The position numbers were made by a program, and so were the translations under genes. Below the pieces are notes generated by a model that saw only the letters and a program-made list of their open reading frames with translations, was not told the DNA's origin and ran no database searches. This document shows, piece after piece, positions 1 to 7,573 of a stretch of DNA of 17,858 bases (positions are counted from its first letter, which is position 1; each line of letters starts with the position of its first letter). This DNA is from Syntrophaceae bacterium (lineage in GTDB: Bacteria; Desulfobacterota; Syntrophia; Syntrophales; UBA2210), in the NCBI GenBank assembly GCA_030619435.1, contig JAUXBI010000003.1:1-17858 (forward strand), given 5' to 3'.

Positions 1-251
1 CCGGCAAGAGAAGAGATATGGTCCGGATGAACATGTGTAATCTCAACACCCGGAATAGCTTTTATGGGACAGGCTTCTGATATCTTCTCGCAGACTTTTG
101 CAACCCTGGGAATAATAAAATCAATATTTGAGTGATCGGCATGGTCGGTTATCGCAATTACCCGGTATCCTTTTACAACCGCCCTCCTTGCCAGCTCTGA
201 GGGAACCAGCTCGCCGTCACTGAAGATAGAATGTGTGTGCAAATCAATCAT
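1..251 (-). CDS. PHP-domain phosphoesterase, 5' part only
   Basis: The visible 83 N-terminal residues begin MIDLHTHSIFSDGELVPSEL. This carries the PHP metal-binding signature HxH (H5, H7) and the following SDGE; a second metal motif ITDHAD lies near residue 38, and an EITHVHPDH stretch near residue 70. PHP proteins are metal-dependent phosphoesterases. This short form resembles those annotated as histidinol-phosphate-phosphatase-domain proteins, but the substrate cannot be told from this fragment. The ATG at 251 has GAAGG about 7 bases upstream (plus-strand region 258-263). The gene is cut by the left window edge, so its C-terminus and downstream neighbour are unseen. It diverges from lptF. 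Confidence 0.85.
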   Translation of the reverse strand, partial: MIDLHTHSIFSDGELVPSELARRAVVKGYRVIAITDHADHSNIDFIIPRVAKVCEKISEACPIKAIPGVEITHVHPDHISSLA

Positions 252-478
252 GGATAACACCTTCGGATACTGTTAGATTTGACAAAACTGTATATTGATA
301 CTTTCAATTTGATATACCCCAAGTTATTTAGCAGATTTAAAAATCAAGGTCAATCCAAGAAACATTGAAGCAAAATCGATTTGCTGTTATATATTCCTAA
401 CTCGGGAGAGCTCGAAGCTGAAAGCTCATAGCAAAAACTGAACATCGCAAAGCCTTTATACAACCGGAAAGACAAAAG
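252..478. other. Divergent intergenic region, PHP gene / lptF
   Basis: This is non-coding DNA between the two divergent starts. A TTGACA hexamer lies at 279-284 on the plus strand, but no good -10 sits at 16-18 bases. TTGATA occurs at 295-300 and again at about 310-315, within an imperfect dyad (GTATAT at about 290, ATATAC at about 313), so an operator is possible. Around 410-440 there is a run of short AGCTC/AGCTG-like repeats of unknown meaning. No tRNA or small ORF with a ribosome binding site was seen. Confidence 0.4.
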
Positions 479-1636
479 ATGAACAGGGTCGTCAACAGAT
501 ACATTCTAAGAGAAATCTCCATTCCCTTCTTCATGATTCTCTTCATACTTACCTTTGTCCTCCTGATGGGGAGAATCCTTCAGCTCATGGATCTCATGAT
601 AAACAAGGGAATAAACTTTGTAGATATAGCGAAACTTATTCTTTACCTGATGCCCTCTTTTCTTATGATCACCATACCTGTATCACTTCTTATTTCCATA
701 CTCATAGGTTTGGGAAGGCTTTCCCGTGACAACGAAATAATTGTGTTGAAATCATCGGGCATGAGCCTGTACCAGCTTATGACGCCCATTGCTTTCGCCT
801 CTCTGTGCGCTTTCCTCATAACTGCACTTACAGGATTCTTTCTTATTCCTTACGGGAATCTTGCGACCAAAAACCTCCTGTTCGATATAGCGAAGCAGAA
901 GGCAAGCATAGGTATCAAAGAGAGGATATTCAACGACAATTTTGCCGGTCTTGTGCTTTATGCGGAAGAAATTCCACCACACGGAGATTACATGAAGGGC
1001 CTATTCATATGCGATAATCGCATGTTGAAAGAACCAGCTACAATTATCGCACAAAAAGGATATCTTATCTCAAACCCGGAATCCATGCAGGTAACTCTAA
1101 GGCTGGAGAATGGAAGTATCCACACGACAAATACTGATCTGACAAACTATAGAAAGATAGATTTCAGTTCCTATGACATAAACCTCGATTTATCGGAATC
1201 AATTGGAGGCAAAAATAAACCAATCGCAAAGGACAGCAGGGAAATGTCGCTTCTCGAGTTGATCAGAAAAAGCAGGACCCCCGGCCTGGAGAAAACTGTT
1301 CTGAAAGATTTTATCATCGAGATCCACAAGAAGTTCACCATACCCTTTTCATGTATCATTTTTGGCATAATCGGGATCCCACTGGGCATCTCAAAACAGA
1401 GAAGCGGAAAATCAAGGGGGTTTGTTATAGGTCTTATTGTTATCATGATCTACTATGTCCTCCAACTCGGCGGGGAGGCATTGGGTGAAACCGGTATACT
1501 TTCCCCGGCAACAGGCGCATGGATGTCAAACTCAATTCTGGGTGTCACCGGTGTATACATGCTGATCATGGCTGCAAAGGAAAAACCATTTGTGCCTGCT
1601 TACATCCGACACATCGGGATACGGATACTTAAATGA
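479..1636 (+). CDS. lptF: LPS export permease LptF
   Basis: 385 aa, LptF/LptG (YjgP/YjgQ) family. LptF and LptG form the transmembrane part of the LptB2FG ABC transporter, which pulls lipopolysaccharide out of the inner membrane and passes it to the periplasmic bridge. Visible layout: three N-terminal TM segments (about 13-33, 50-74, 98-124), a periplasmic beta-rich domain (about 130-275), then three C-terminal TM segments (about 286-304, 313-334, 343-365). The phrase ERIFNDNFAGLVLYAEE (148-164) is typical of LptF rather than LptG. Start at ATG 479 with a weak GGAAAG upstream; it fits the usual MNR..RYILRE N-terminus. The stop overlaps the lptG start as ATGA, indicating translational coupling. 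Length is normal for the family. Confidence 0.93.
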   Translation: MNRVVNRYILREISIPFFMILFILTFVLLMGRILQLMDLMINKGINFVDIAKLILYLMPSFLMITIPVSLLISILIGLGRLSRDNEIIVLKSSGMSLYQLMTPIAFASLCAFLITALTGFFLIPYGNLATKNLLFDIAKQKASIGIKERIFNDNFAGLVLYAEEIPPHGDYMKGLFICDNRMLKEPATIIAQKGYLISNPESMQVTLRLENGSIHTTNTDLTNYRKIDFSSYDINLDLSESIGGKNKPIAKDSREMSLLELIRKSRTPGLEKTVLKDFIIEIHKKFTIPFSCIIFGIIGIPLGISKQRSGKSRGFVIGLIVIMIYYVLQLGGEALGETGILSPATGAWMSNSILGVTGVYMLIMAAKEKPFVPAYIRHIGIRILK

Positions 1637-2712
1637 ATATTCTCGATAGATACATTCTTAAAGAATTTATAAAGATATTCATACTGATCCTTGTTTCTCT
1701 TACAGGGCTGTATCTGATCGCGGATTTCTTTGAACGTATGAGAATGTTCCTGAGTAATCACGCCACTCTGGGCCAGATGGTGTCCTATTCGTTCTTGAAT
1801 ATACCCATGATACTGTCACAGATGATACCGGTCACCACCCTGCTCGGCGCCCTTCTTTCGTTCGGGATCCTGTCAAAGAACTGCGAGATAACGGCCCTGA
1901 AGGCGAACGGAGTAAGTCTTTATCGCATATCGCTTCCCATCATTGTATTATCCTTTGCAATCTGTATGGCAGCGTTCCTCCTGAGCGAATTTATAACACC
2001 ATACACAAATCAAAAGGTCAAATATATCAAGCTTGTGGAGATTCAGAAGAGAGAAAAACTGGGCAGTTTTAAACAAAATCAGATCTGGCACAGGGGTAAA
2101 AACGGAATTTACAACTTTTCCATGTTCGATCCTCGAACAAATACACTTAAAGGGATAAGGATCAATCTCTTTGATCAGAAGATGAACCTCTATGAGAGGA
2201 TAGACGCAAAAGAGGCGAGATGGGAAAATGACAGGTGGGTATTCAAAAATTTGCTCGTAACAACCTTTCCCGAAGATGGATTCCCTTTACTCCAGAAGAT
2301 ATCGTCAAGGGTTATAAATCTGCCTGAAGATCCTTCGGACTTTATGGCTGTTCAGAAGAGTACCGAAGAGATGGGCCTCGTAGAGTTGAACAGGTTTATA
2401 AAAAAGACACGTTCGGAGGGATATGACACTACAAAAGATCGAACAGATATGCACGGGAAAATCGCATTCCCGCTGGTAAGTGTTATCCTTGCTATATTAG
2501 GTATCTCTTTTTCATTGAGATCGGAAAGGAGCGGAGGAGTCGCTCAGAGTATGGGCACGGGGATTATAATCGGATTTTCATACTGGATCGTCTTTGCCTT
2601 CGCCATATCCCTGGGTCGCTCCGGAACCATACCGCCTGTGGTAGCGGCATGGGCCGCCAATTTCATATTCGGCATCGCAACCCTGATTATGTTCATGCGC
2701 GTGAAGACATAA
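1633..2712 (+). CDS. lptG: LPS export permease LptG
   Basis: 359 aa, second permease of the LPS exporter and partner of LptF. N-terminus MNILDRYILKEF is typical. It has TM helices near 12-32, 55-80 and 96-120, a periplasmic beta-rich domain (about 125-265), and three C-terminal TM helices (about 275-295, 303-328, 333-355). The conserved ITALKANGVSLYRI loop (about 90-103) is present. The ATG overlaps the lptF stop by four bases, so the two are one transcription unit. No lptB, lptC or lptA is in the window; those must be elsewhere. The gene ends 117 bases before the convergent ahcY stop, with an imperfect dyad between. Confidence 0.92.
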   Translation: MNILDRYILKEFIKIFILILVSLTGLYLIADFFERMRMFLSNHATLGQMVSYSFLNIPMILSQMIPVTTLLGALLSFGILSKNCEITALKANGVSLYRISLPIIVLSFAICMAAFLLSEFITPYTNQKVKYIKLVEIQKREKLGSFKQNQIWHRGKNGIYNFSMFDPRTNTLKGIRINLFDQKMNLYERIDAKEARWENDRWVFKNLLVTTFPEDGFPLLQKISSRVINLPEDPSDFMAVQKSTEEMGLVELNRFIKKTRSEGYDTTKDRTDMHGKIAFPLVSVILAILGISFSLRSERSGGVAQSMGTGIIIGFSYWIVFAFAISLGRSGTIPPVVAAWAANFIFGIATLIMFMRVKT

Positions 2713-2721
2713 GCAAGGGGC

Positions 2722-2811
2722 AGGCTGAAGCTTTTTAGACTGAGGGCTATTAGGTGGGATAAAGGTGCAAAATTATTTAATCTTTTGCTAACAGCCTACA
2801 GCCTTCAGCCT
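2722..2811. terminator. Imperfect dyad between convergent lptG and ahcY
   Basis: AGGCTGAAG (2722-2730) is exactly inverted as CTTCAGCCT (2803-2811). Inside lies a second perfect inverted pair, GCAAAA (2767-2772) and TTTTGC (2783-2788), around an AT-rich loop. The left arm is followed by a short T run (2732-2736). Its position between two converging stops suits a bidirectional transcription end, but the outer arms are 72 bases apart and the fit is imperfect. It may equally be a degenerate dispersed repeat. Confidence 0.35.
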
Positions 2812-2829
2812 ATCTACCTATTCAGCTGT

Positions 2830-4086
2830 CTATGTCCCCATTTCCCAGGAATTAAGATATTTGTGCTGTTCGGGTGTAAGCACATCTATCCTGATATTCA
2901 TCGACTCCAGTTTTAATCGCGCTATCTCCATGTCGATATCTTCGGGCACACTGTAGACCATATTGTCCAGCTCATTTCCATGTTTTACAAGGTACTCAGC
3001 GGCAAGCGCCTGGTTGGCAAAACTCATATCCATGACACTTGAAGGATGCCCCTCGGCAGCAGCAAGATTAATCAATCTTCCCTCCGCCAGAATATATACA
3101 CGATTTCCATTTTTCAGTGTATATTCGTCAATATATTCCCTTATTCTCCCTGTGTACTCGGAGACATTCTTCAACCCCTCTATATCCAGTTCGACATTGA
3201 AGTGGCCGGAATTGGATACAATAGACCCATCCTTCATTTTTAGAAAGTGTTCCTTGCGGATGACATTTATATCCCCTGTCAATGTACAGAAAAATTCTCC
3301 TTCCTCGGCGGCCTCGGCAATCGGCATGACCCTGTAACCATCCATGACCGCTTCCAGCGCGCGAAGGGGATCCACCTCTGTCACAATAACATTTGCACCC
3401 ATTCCTGAGGCCCTCATCGCAAGCCCCCTTGAACACCAGCCATACCCACAAATGACAAAGGCGGAACCTGCTATTAGTCGGTTGGTAGCCCTTATGATTC
3501 CATCCAGCGTGCTCTGCCCGGTGCCGTATCTGTTATCGAACATGTGCTTCGTGTTAGCGTCATTTACCGCTATCAGGGGAAATTTCAGGACTCCTTCACT
3601 GGCCATTGCCTTCAGCCGTACAACACCGGTGGTTGTTTCTTCAGTTCCCCCGATAATCCCGTCTATAAGATCCTGACGGCTTGAATGTATAGTCGATACA
3701 AGATCGGCGCCATCGTCCATAGTTATCGTCGGCTTTGCATTCAGTACCGAATTTATATGACGATAATATGTAGTGGTATCCTCTGCATTGATGGCATGCA
3801 CTGCAATCTCCTGATACTTTACAAGATAGGCGGCAACGTAATCCTGCGTACTCAGGGGATTCGACGCGCACAAGGAGAGCTCGGCGCCTCCCGCTTTCAG
3901 CGTTTCCATGAGGCTGGCCGTCTCTGTCGTAACATGGAGACACGCACCCAGTCTGACGTTTTTCAGCGGTTTTTCCTTTTCAAATCTTTTCTTTATGTTA
4001 TTCAGGACCGGCATGCTCTTGTTTGCCCAGTCAACGCTCGATTTTCCCTCTTCAGCCAGATTTATATCTTTAATATCGTAATCCAT
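2830..4086 (-). CDS. ahcY: S-adenosylhomocysteine hydrolase (adenosylhomocysteinase)
   Basis: 418 aa. It splits S-adenosylhomocysteine into homocysteine and adenosine, relieving product inhibition of SAM-dependent methyltransferases; cytosolic and NAD-dependent. Seen: CLHVTTETA with H51, the NPLSTQDY loop (77-83), DDGADL (124-129), GGTEETTTG (147-155), K180/D184 in [11 protein letters not shown], the Rossmann loop GYGWCSRG (214-221), and NSGHFNVEL (292-300). It is about 50 residues shorter than the usual proteobacterial form and ends [12 protein letters not shown], as in archaeal and thermophile-type enzymes, which lack the extra insertion and the Lys-Tyr tail. ATG 4086 was chosen because CAGGA lies 7 bases upstream and the protein then begins like the family; the frame stays open to 4179. 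It follows metK after 128 bases. Confidence 0.93.
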   Translation of the reverse strand: MDYDIKDINLAEEGKSSVDWANKSMPVLNNIKKRFEKEKPLKNVRLGACLHVTTETASLMETLKAGGAELSLCASNPLSTQDYVAAYLVKYQEIAVHAINAEDTTTYYRHINSVLNAKPTITMDDGADLVSTIHSSRQDLIDGIIGGTEETTTGVVRLKAMASEGVLKFPLIAVNDANTKHMFDNRYGTGQSTLDGIIRATNRLIAGSAFVICGYGWCSRGLAMRASGMGANVIVTEVDPLRALEAVMDGYRVMPIAEAAEEGEFFCTLTGDINVIRKEHFLKMKDGSIVSNSGHFNVELDIEGLKNVSEYTGRIREYIDEYTLKNGNRVYILAEGRLINLAAAEGHPSSVMDMSFANQALAAEYLVKHGNELDNMVYSVPEDIDMEIARLKLESMNIRIDVLTPEQHKYLNSWEMGT

Positions 4087-4111
4087 TTTTTTCCTGATTG
4101 ATCCTTTCCAC

Positions 4112-4127
4112 GTCCCTGTACAGGAAC
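4112..4127 (-). promoter_or_regulatory. Short dyad upstream of ahcY
   Basis: The minus strand reads GTTCCTGTACAGGGAC, a near-perfect 16-base dyad with a perfect 10-base core, ending 26 bases before the ahcY start in the metK-ahcY gap. As RNA it would give a 5-bp hairpin with a UGUACA loop; as DNA it could be an operator. I see no match to the SAH riboswitch layout as I remember it. Function not shown. Confidence 0.3.
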
Positions 4128-4214
4128 ACACATATCGGTACCTTTTTCCACGAAAACCACGGGAAACAGTGACATACAACCAATGCCTTTACTCTGATTT
4201 CTGAATCCCGGCCC

Positions 4215-5393
4215 CTATTCTTTGTTCTCTACTTCTTTCTTCAGCTTTTCCACCAGATCCATTTCTTCCCATGCATAATCGCCCATAAACAGGACTTTCG
4301 ATATCTTACGGTAGATATCTCCACTGAGCAGGCCGAAACGCTCTATCATTCCCCTGGGTGTAAAATCAAAAACTCTTTCCACTATGCTTGATAATTTTTC
4401 ATCCGGCATAACTCCTGTGCCAAACGTGTTAACATAAATAGACATTGGCTTAGCAACGCCTATGGCATAGGCCAACTGCACCGAACATTTGGTTGCAAGG
4501 CCGGAAGCTACAATATTTTTGGCTGCATAGCGCGTCCCGAATACAGCGGAGCAGTCAACCTTCTCAGGTGATTTGTTAACGACCGCTCCTCCGCCGAGCT
4601 GCGCTCCGGGATATCCTCCATAAAGCTGACAGACGAGTTTACGGCCCGTAACCCCCGAGTCAGCTGCACTGCACGAGTGAACCGCCTGCCATTCGCCAGT
4701 GGGATTAAACAAAAACTCGGTTTTTTCATTCACCCACTGACCCATGCAGTCAAATGCTATTTTCCTTGCGGTTTCCTCAATCTCTTCGTCTTCCGCCACG
4801 TGACGATAATCAATGGCGTTGGACATCAACACCTTCGCAACACTCGTCGGTTTACCCTGCTTATTGTAATTTACAGTTACCTGTCCTTTGCCATCCGGTG
4901 CAAATATAGGGTTTCCGCAATCCTCGAACGCCCTCATCATCCTGTTGACCAGGACATAGGTGAGAGGAAGCAGTTCCGGGGTCTCATCGCAGGCAAATCC
5001 ATACATGATCCCCTGATCTCCCGCGCCTATTTCTTTATATTTTCCAAGCTCAGCTCGCGTTCCCATGTTTATATTGGGTGATTGAGGTATAATCGCATTG
5101 AACACACCCATTGAGTGTCCGTTGAGGCCTACAGCCGCATCATTATAACCCAGAGATAATACCGTCTGGCGCAAACTCTTCTCAATATCTACATATATTT
5201 TCGTGGCAACTTCTCCGCCCACTATACAGAAACCCTTACCCAAAAATACCTCCAAACCGCAGTGGGGCATGGTATTTATATCCATTCCTGCTTTTTTTTC
5301 CTCATCCAGTATTCTGGCTATGATATTCGCTGCTATGGTGTCAGCCACGATATCTGGATGCCCTATCTTGACCCCTTCAGATGTTATTTGCAT
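4215..5393 (-). CDS. metK: Methionine adenosyltransferase (SAM synthetase), divergent type
   Basis: 392 aa. Makes S-adenosylmethionine from methionine and ATP. Conserved: GHPD (11-14), the first family signature GAGDQGIMYGF (123-133), DGKGQVTV (167-174), NPTG (230-233), DSGVTGRK (245-252), and K274/K278/D280 in NKSPEKVD. The residues that line the ATP/triphosphate and metal sites in the E. coli enzyme therefore appear kept. The second signature, normally GGGAFSxKD, reads GGGAVVNKS (267-275), and the segment before it (WQAVHSCSAADSG, YPGAQLGGG) is unlike mainstream MetK. ATG 5393 was preferred to the open frame back to 5447 because AAGGG lies about 8 bases upstream and MQITSEGVKIGHPD fits the family start. 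It lies 13 bases after the DUF502 stop, so is probably co-transcribed. Confidence 0.9.
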   Translation of the reverse strand: MQITSEGVKIGHPDIVADTIAANIIARILDEEKKAGMDINTMPHCGLEVFLGKGFCIVGGEVATKIYVDIEKSLRQTVLSLGYNDAAVGLNGHSMGVFNAIIPQSPNINMGTRAELGKYKEIGAGDQGIMYGFACDETPELLPLTYVLVNRMMRAFEDCGNPIFAPDGKGQVTVNYNKQGKPTSVAKVLMSNAIDYRHVAEDEEIEETARKIAFDCMGQWVNEKTEFLFNPTGEWQAVHSCSAADSGVTGRKLVCQLYGGYPGAQLGGGAVVNKSPEKVDCSAVFGTRYAAKNIVASGLATKCSVQLAYAIGVAKPMSIYVNTFGTGVMPDEKLSSIVERVFDFTPRGMIERFGLLSGDIYRKISKVLFMGDYAWEEMDLVEKLKKEVENKE

Positions 5394-5406
5394 GTTTTTT
5401 CCCTTT

Positions 5407-6036
5407 TCAATTTTTTTGTTGGATCTCCGGAGGTGAAAGGACACCACCCGATATAATCAAAGTAAATGCCTCTTCAACCGTCATATCAAGATGTATCACA
5501 TCCGTCTCCGGTATCATTATGTAGAACCCTGATGTAGGATTTGGCGTAGTGGGAATAAAAAGATTTATACATTTTTGTGATGTCTTTGACTGCACCTCTC
5601 CTCGACTCTCACCAGTGACAAAAGCTATTGAATACAGTCCCTTACGTGGATACTCTATCAAAACTGCTTTTTTGAAACTCTCTCCCTTATCACTAAGCAC
5701 GGCCTCGACAAGCTGCTTTAACGCGTTATATATACTCCTAACCAGGGGTATCTTGCCCACAAGTTTCTCGCCCAGAGAAACGGCCTTTTTACCAAGATAA
5801 CTCTTTGTCACAAGACCCGCGACAAAGATAAGTATCAGCGTAATTATCACACCGAGACCCGGTATGTGGAATGGGAGTATATGGTCGGGATGAAATCTGG
5901 CGGGGATAATTCCTACCAGTTTATTCATCATCCCTATGATAAGATAAAAGATATAAAATGTTACTCCTACGGGAATAATCGCGGCTATCCCCGTCAGGAA
6001 AACACCCTTGATTCTTTTCCGGATCTTCTTTGCCAT
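5407..6036 (-). CDS. DUF502 family inner-membrane protein
   Basis: 209 aa. DUF502 proteins are small inner-membrane proteins of unknown molecular role, widespread in diderm bacteria. Two TM segments (about 12-37 and 58-78) are followed by a soluble domain with the usual conserved stretches IPLVRSIYNALKQ (96-108), IPTTPNPTSGF (161-171) and SGGVLSPPE (196-204). Start choice is open: ATG 6036 gives a lysine-rich family-like MAKKIRKR N-terminus, but the best Shine-Dalgarno match (GAGAGG) is better spaced for GTG at 6045; a TTG at 6060 is in frame too. The gene sits between panD and metK and ends 13 bases before metK, consistent with an operon, but no biochemical link to either is known to me. Confidence 0.85.
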   Translation of the reverse strand: MAKKIRKRIKGVFLTGIAAIIPVGVTFYIFYLIIGMMNKLVGIIPARFHPDHILPFHIPGLGVIITLILIFVAGLVTKSYLGKKAVSLGEKLVGKIPLVRSIYNALKQLVEAVLSDKGESFKKAVLIEYPRKGLYSIAFVTGESRGEVQSKTSQKCINLFIPTTPNPTSGFYIMIPETDVIHLDMTVEEAFTLIISGGVLSPPEIQQKN

Positions 6037-6163
6037 CTCGTACACGCACCCGCCTCTCAAGAATGTGGAGGTATATCAGGAAGCTCCTTTCACTGCAATA
6101 CCGAAAACGGACAGAGCATACAGTCCCGCCCGAAAATTCCGGATAAGAGCTACTACGAAGCCA

Positions 6164-6517
6164 TCATTTTTTCTTTATCCTGTTTTTATCATCAACCAAT
6201 ATGCACGTCGGTTTCCATTTCTTTGCCAAATCCTCGTCAACCGACACATAGCTTGCTATAATTATGATATCCCCCTTCGAGGCCTTTCTTGCCGCAGCTC
6301 CATTCAGACATATAACGCCGGACCCTCTTGCACCGCTGATTGTATAGGTGGAAAATCTTTCCCCGTTGGATACATTGTATATATCAACCTTTTCATAGGA
6401 AAGCAGATCCGCGGTATCCATAAGATCTTCGTCAATAGTTATGCTCCCTTCGTAAGCGAGATCGGCATCGGTAACGACCACCCTGTGAAGTTTTGACTTC
6501 AGCATTGTTCTTTGCAT
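6164..6517 (-). CDS. panD: Aspartate 1-decarboxylase precursor (pyruvoyl enzyme)
   Basis: 117 aa, close in length to E. coli PanD. Decarboxylates L-aspartate to beta-alanine, which PanC then joins to pantoate. The proenzyme cleaves itself between G24 and S25 (YEGSIT) to make the pyruvoyl cofactor. K9, R54, Y58 and N72 of the active site are all present, as are FSTY (55-58) and NGAAA (72-76). The start aligns exactly with E. coli and is preceded by AGGTG 6 bases upstream. It begins 12 bases after the panC stop, so panC-panD are one unit. Confidence 0.95.
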   Translation of the reverse strand: MQRTMLKSKLHRVVVTDADLAYEGSITIDEDLMDTADLLSYEKVDIYNVSNGERFSTYTISGARGSGVICLNGAAARKASKGDIIIIASYVSVDEDLAKKWKPTCILVDDKNRIKKK

Positions 6518-6529
6518 TTTTTCACCTGC

Positions 6530-7381
6530 CTATTTGTTTTCTCCAAACACATAATTATCTATAAGCCTGGGCACACCCACCCAGACAGCCAGCGCCAGTA
6601 CGGATCTTTTTTCAAGACGCTCGACATCTCTCATGGTTTCGACATCACATATCTTGACATAATCTATTCTGGTATCGGGATATCTTCCAATAAAATCTTT
6701 CACTTCTTTTATTATTACACTGGCATCACACTGCCCCTGATCATAGAGACTCCCGGCCAGTTTGAGCGAACGGTTCAGACTCAATGCGGATTCCCGTTCC
6801 TCTTCTTTTAAATACGCATTCCTCGAACTCATGGCAAGACCGCCCGGTTCTCTGACAGTTGGGATCCCTATAACTTCAATATCCATGTTAAGATCGGTCA
6901 CCATTCTCTTTATCACCACAAGTTGCTGAAAATCCTTCCTCCCGAAGATGGTGACATGGGGTTTGACTATATTGAACAGCTTTGCGCAAACCGTTGTCAC
7001 ACCCCTGAAAAAACAGGGTCTTGTTAAACCGCAAAGATTTCCGGTTATATTTTCCACATTTATATATGTCTGGTAATTTTCAGGATACATCTGCGAATTT
7101 GGTGGATAAAAGATAACATCCACCCCGACATCTCGGGAAAGCTTCTCATCCCTTTCAAAATCCCTGGGATACTTGTCGAGATCTTCATTTGGGCCAAACT
7201 GTGTGGGGTTCACATATATGCTGGTTACCAGACAGTCTGACTGTTTTTTCCCCTCTTCCATCAACTTCAAATGTCCGTCATGAAAATAACCCATGGTAGG
7301 AACAAACGCGATCCTTTTACCCCGCAGCCTGAGAGATTCTGAGAAAGTCTGCATGTCGCGCACTGTTTTGATAACTTCCAT
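6530..7381 (-). CDS. panC: Pantothenate synthetase (pantoate-beta-alanine ligase)
   Basis: 283 aa, normal length. Joins pantoate and beta-alanine using ATP through a pantoyl-adenylate. Seen: nucleotidylyltransferase HxGH-type motif PTMGYFHDGHL (28-38; H34, H37), YVNPTQFGPNEDL (56-68), the FRGVTTV segment (125-131), FGRKDFQQL (146-154) and LAMSSRNAYL (182-191). Two usual positions differ: the common GHFRGV reads CFFRGV (123-128), and the common GEKD reads GRKD (147-150). ATG 7381 has GGAGTG 8 bases upstream. It is the first gene of the panC-panD-DUF502-metK block. panB is not in the window, so pantoate must come from a gene elsewhere. Its leader contains a terminator-like hairpin two bases from the SD. 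Confidence 0.95.
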   Translation of the reverse strand: MEVIKTVRDMQTFSESLRLRGKRIAFVPTMGYFHDGHLKLMEEGKKQSDCLVTSIYVNPTQFGPNEDLDKYPRDFERDEKLSRDVGVDVIFYPPNSQMYPENYQTYINVENITGNLCGLTRPCFFRGVTTVCAKLFNIVKPHVTIFGRKDFQQLVVIKRMVTDLNMDIEVIGIPTVREPGGLAMSSRNAYLKEEERESALSLNRSLKLAGSLYDQGQCDASVIIKEVKDFIGRYPDTRIDYVKICDVETMRDVERLEKRSVLALAVWVGVPRLIDNYVFGENK

Positions 7382-7397
7382 ACGGTAATCACTCCAT

Positions 7398-7431
7398 AAA
7401 AAAAGCCTCTCCGCTCTGAAACGGGAGGCTT
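7398..7431 (-). terminator. Intrinsic terminator / attenuator in the panC leader
   Basis: On the minus strand AGCCTC-CCG, an 8-base loop, CGG, one bulged A, then GAGGCT, followed at once by six T (7403-7398). The stem is 9-10 bp with a single bulge, a strong rho-independent terminator shape. The T run ends two bases before the panC Shine-Dalgarno (plus-strand CACTCC, 7390-7395), so read-through or refolding would set panC expression. It could instead end an independent small RNA. Confidence 0.75.
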
Positions 7432-7573
7432 GGAAATTACGCGCTATACTGTCCTCAATTCTCTTCCGTCCCAGTCCATAAATGGATCCAAGCAGATTGT
7501 GTACCTCCTACCAGAAGAGCTCTCCCGAAGTCAAGAACTTTATGCCTGAAACAGATGACGGATACGGAAGAAA
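7432..7573 (-). ncRNA. Candidate structured leader RNA of panC
   Basis: On the minus strand, the 10-base segment 7573-7564 pairs with 7469-7460 (CTTCCGT/ACGGAAG core plus UUU/AGA), and pairing continues inward with short bulges (7563-7555 with 7479-7470). A further stem CAGGCA (7548-7543) / TGCTTG (7494-7489) lies inside. The result is a rod of about 114 bases directly before the terminator hairpin. Known possibilities are the pan RNA motif reported upstream of pan genes in some Firmicutes and Deltaproteobacteria, a riboswitch-like attenuator, or a rod-shaped small RNA of the 6S type. The pairing is by hand; no covariation was tested. Confidence 0.4.

Noticed and set aside
4087..4179. N-terminal extension of AhcY to residue 31 upstream
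   Set aside because: The extension is Arg/Cys-rich and unlike the family, while ATG 4086 has a good SD and a family-like N-terminus.
4087..4214. SAH or SAM riboswitch in the metK-ahcY gap
   Set aside because: Only a short dyad is visible; I could not find the pseudoknot core or conserved segments expected of SAH or SAM riboswitches.
5394..5447. Longer MetK start overlapping the DUF502 gene
   Set aside because: Would overlap the DUF502 coding end; ATG 5393 has AAGGG at proper spacing and aligns with family starts.
7432..7560. tRNA or SRP RNA in the pan leader
   Set aside because: No T-loop GGTTCGA-type sequence, no acceptor pairing with CCA, and no SRP GGAAGG/AGCA apical motif.
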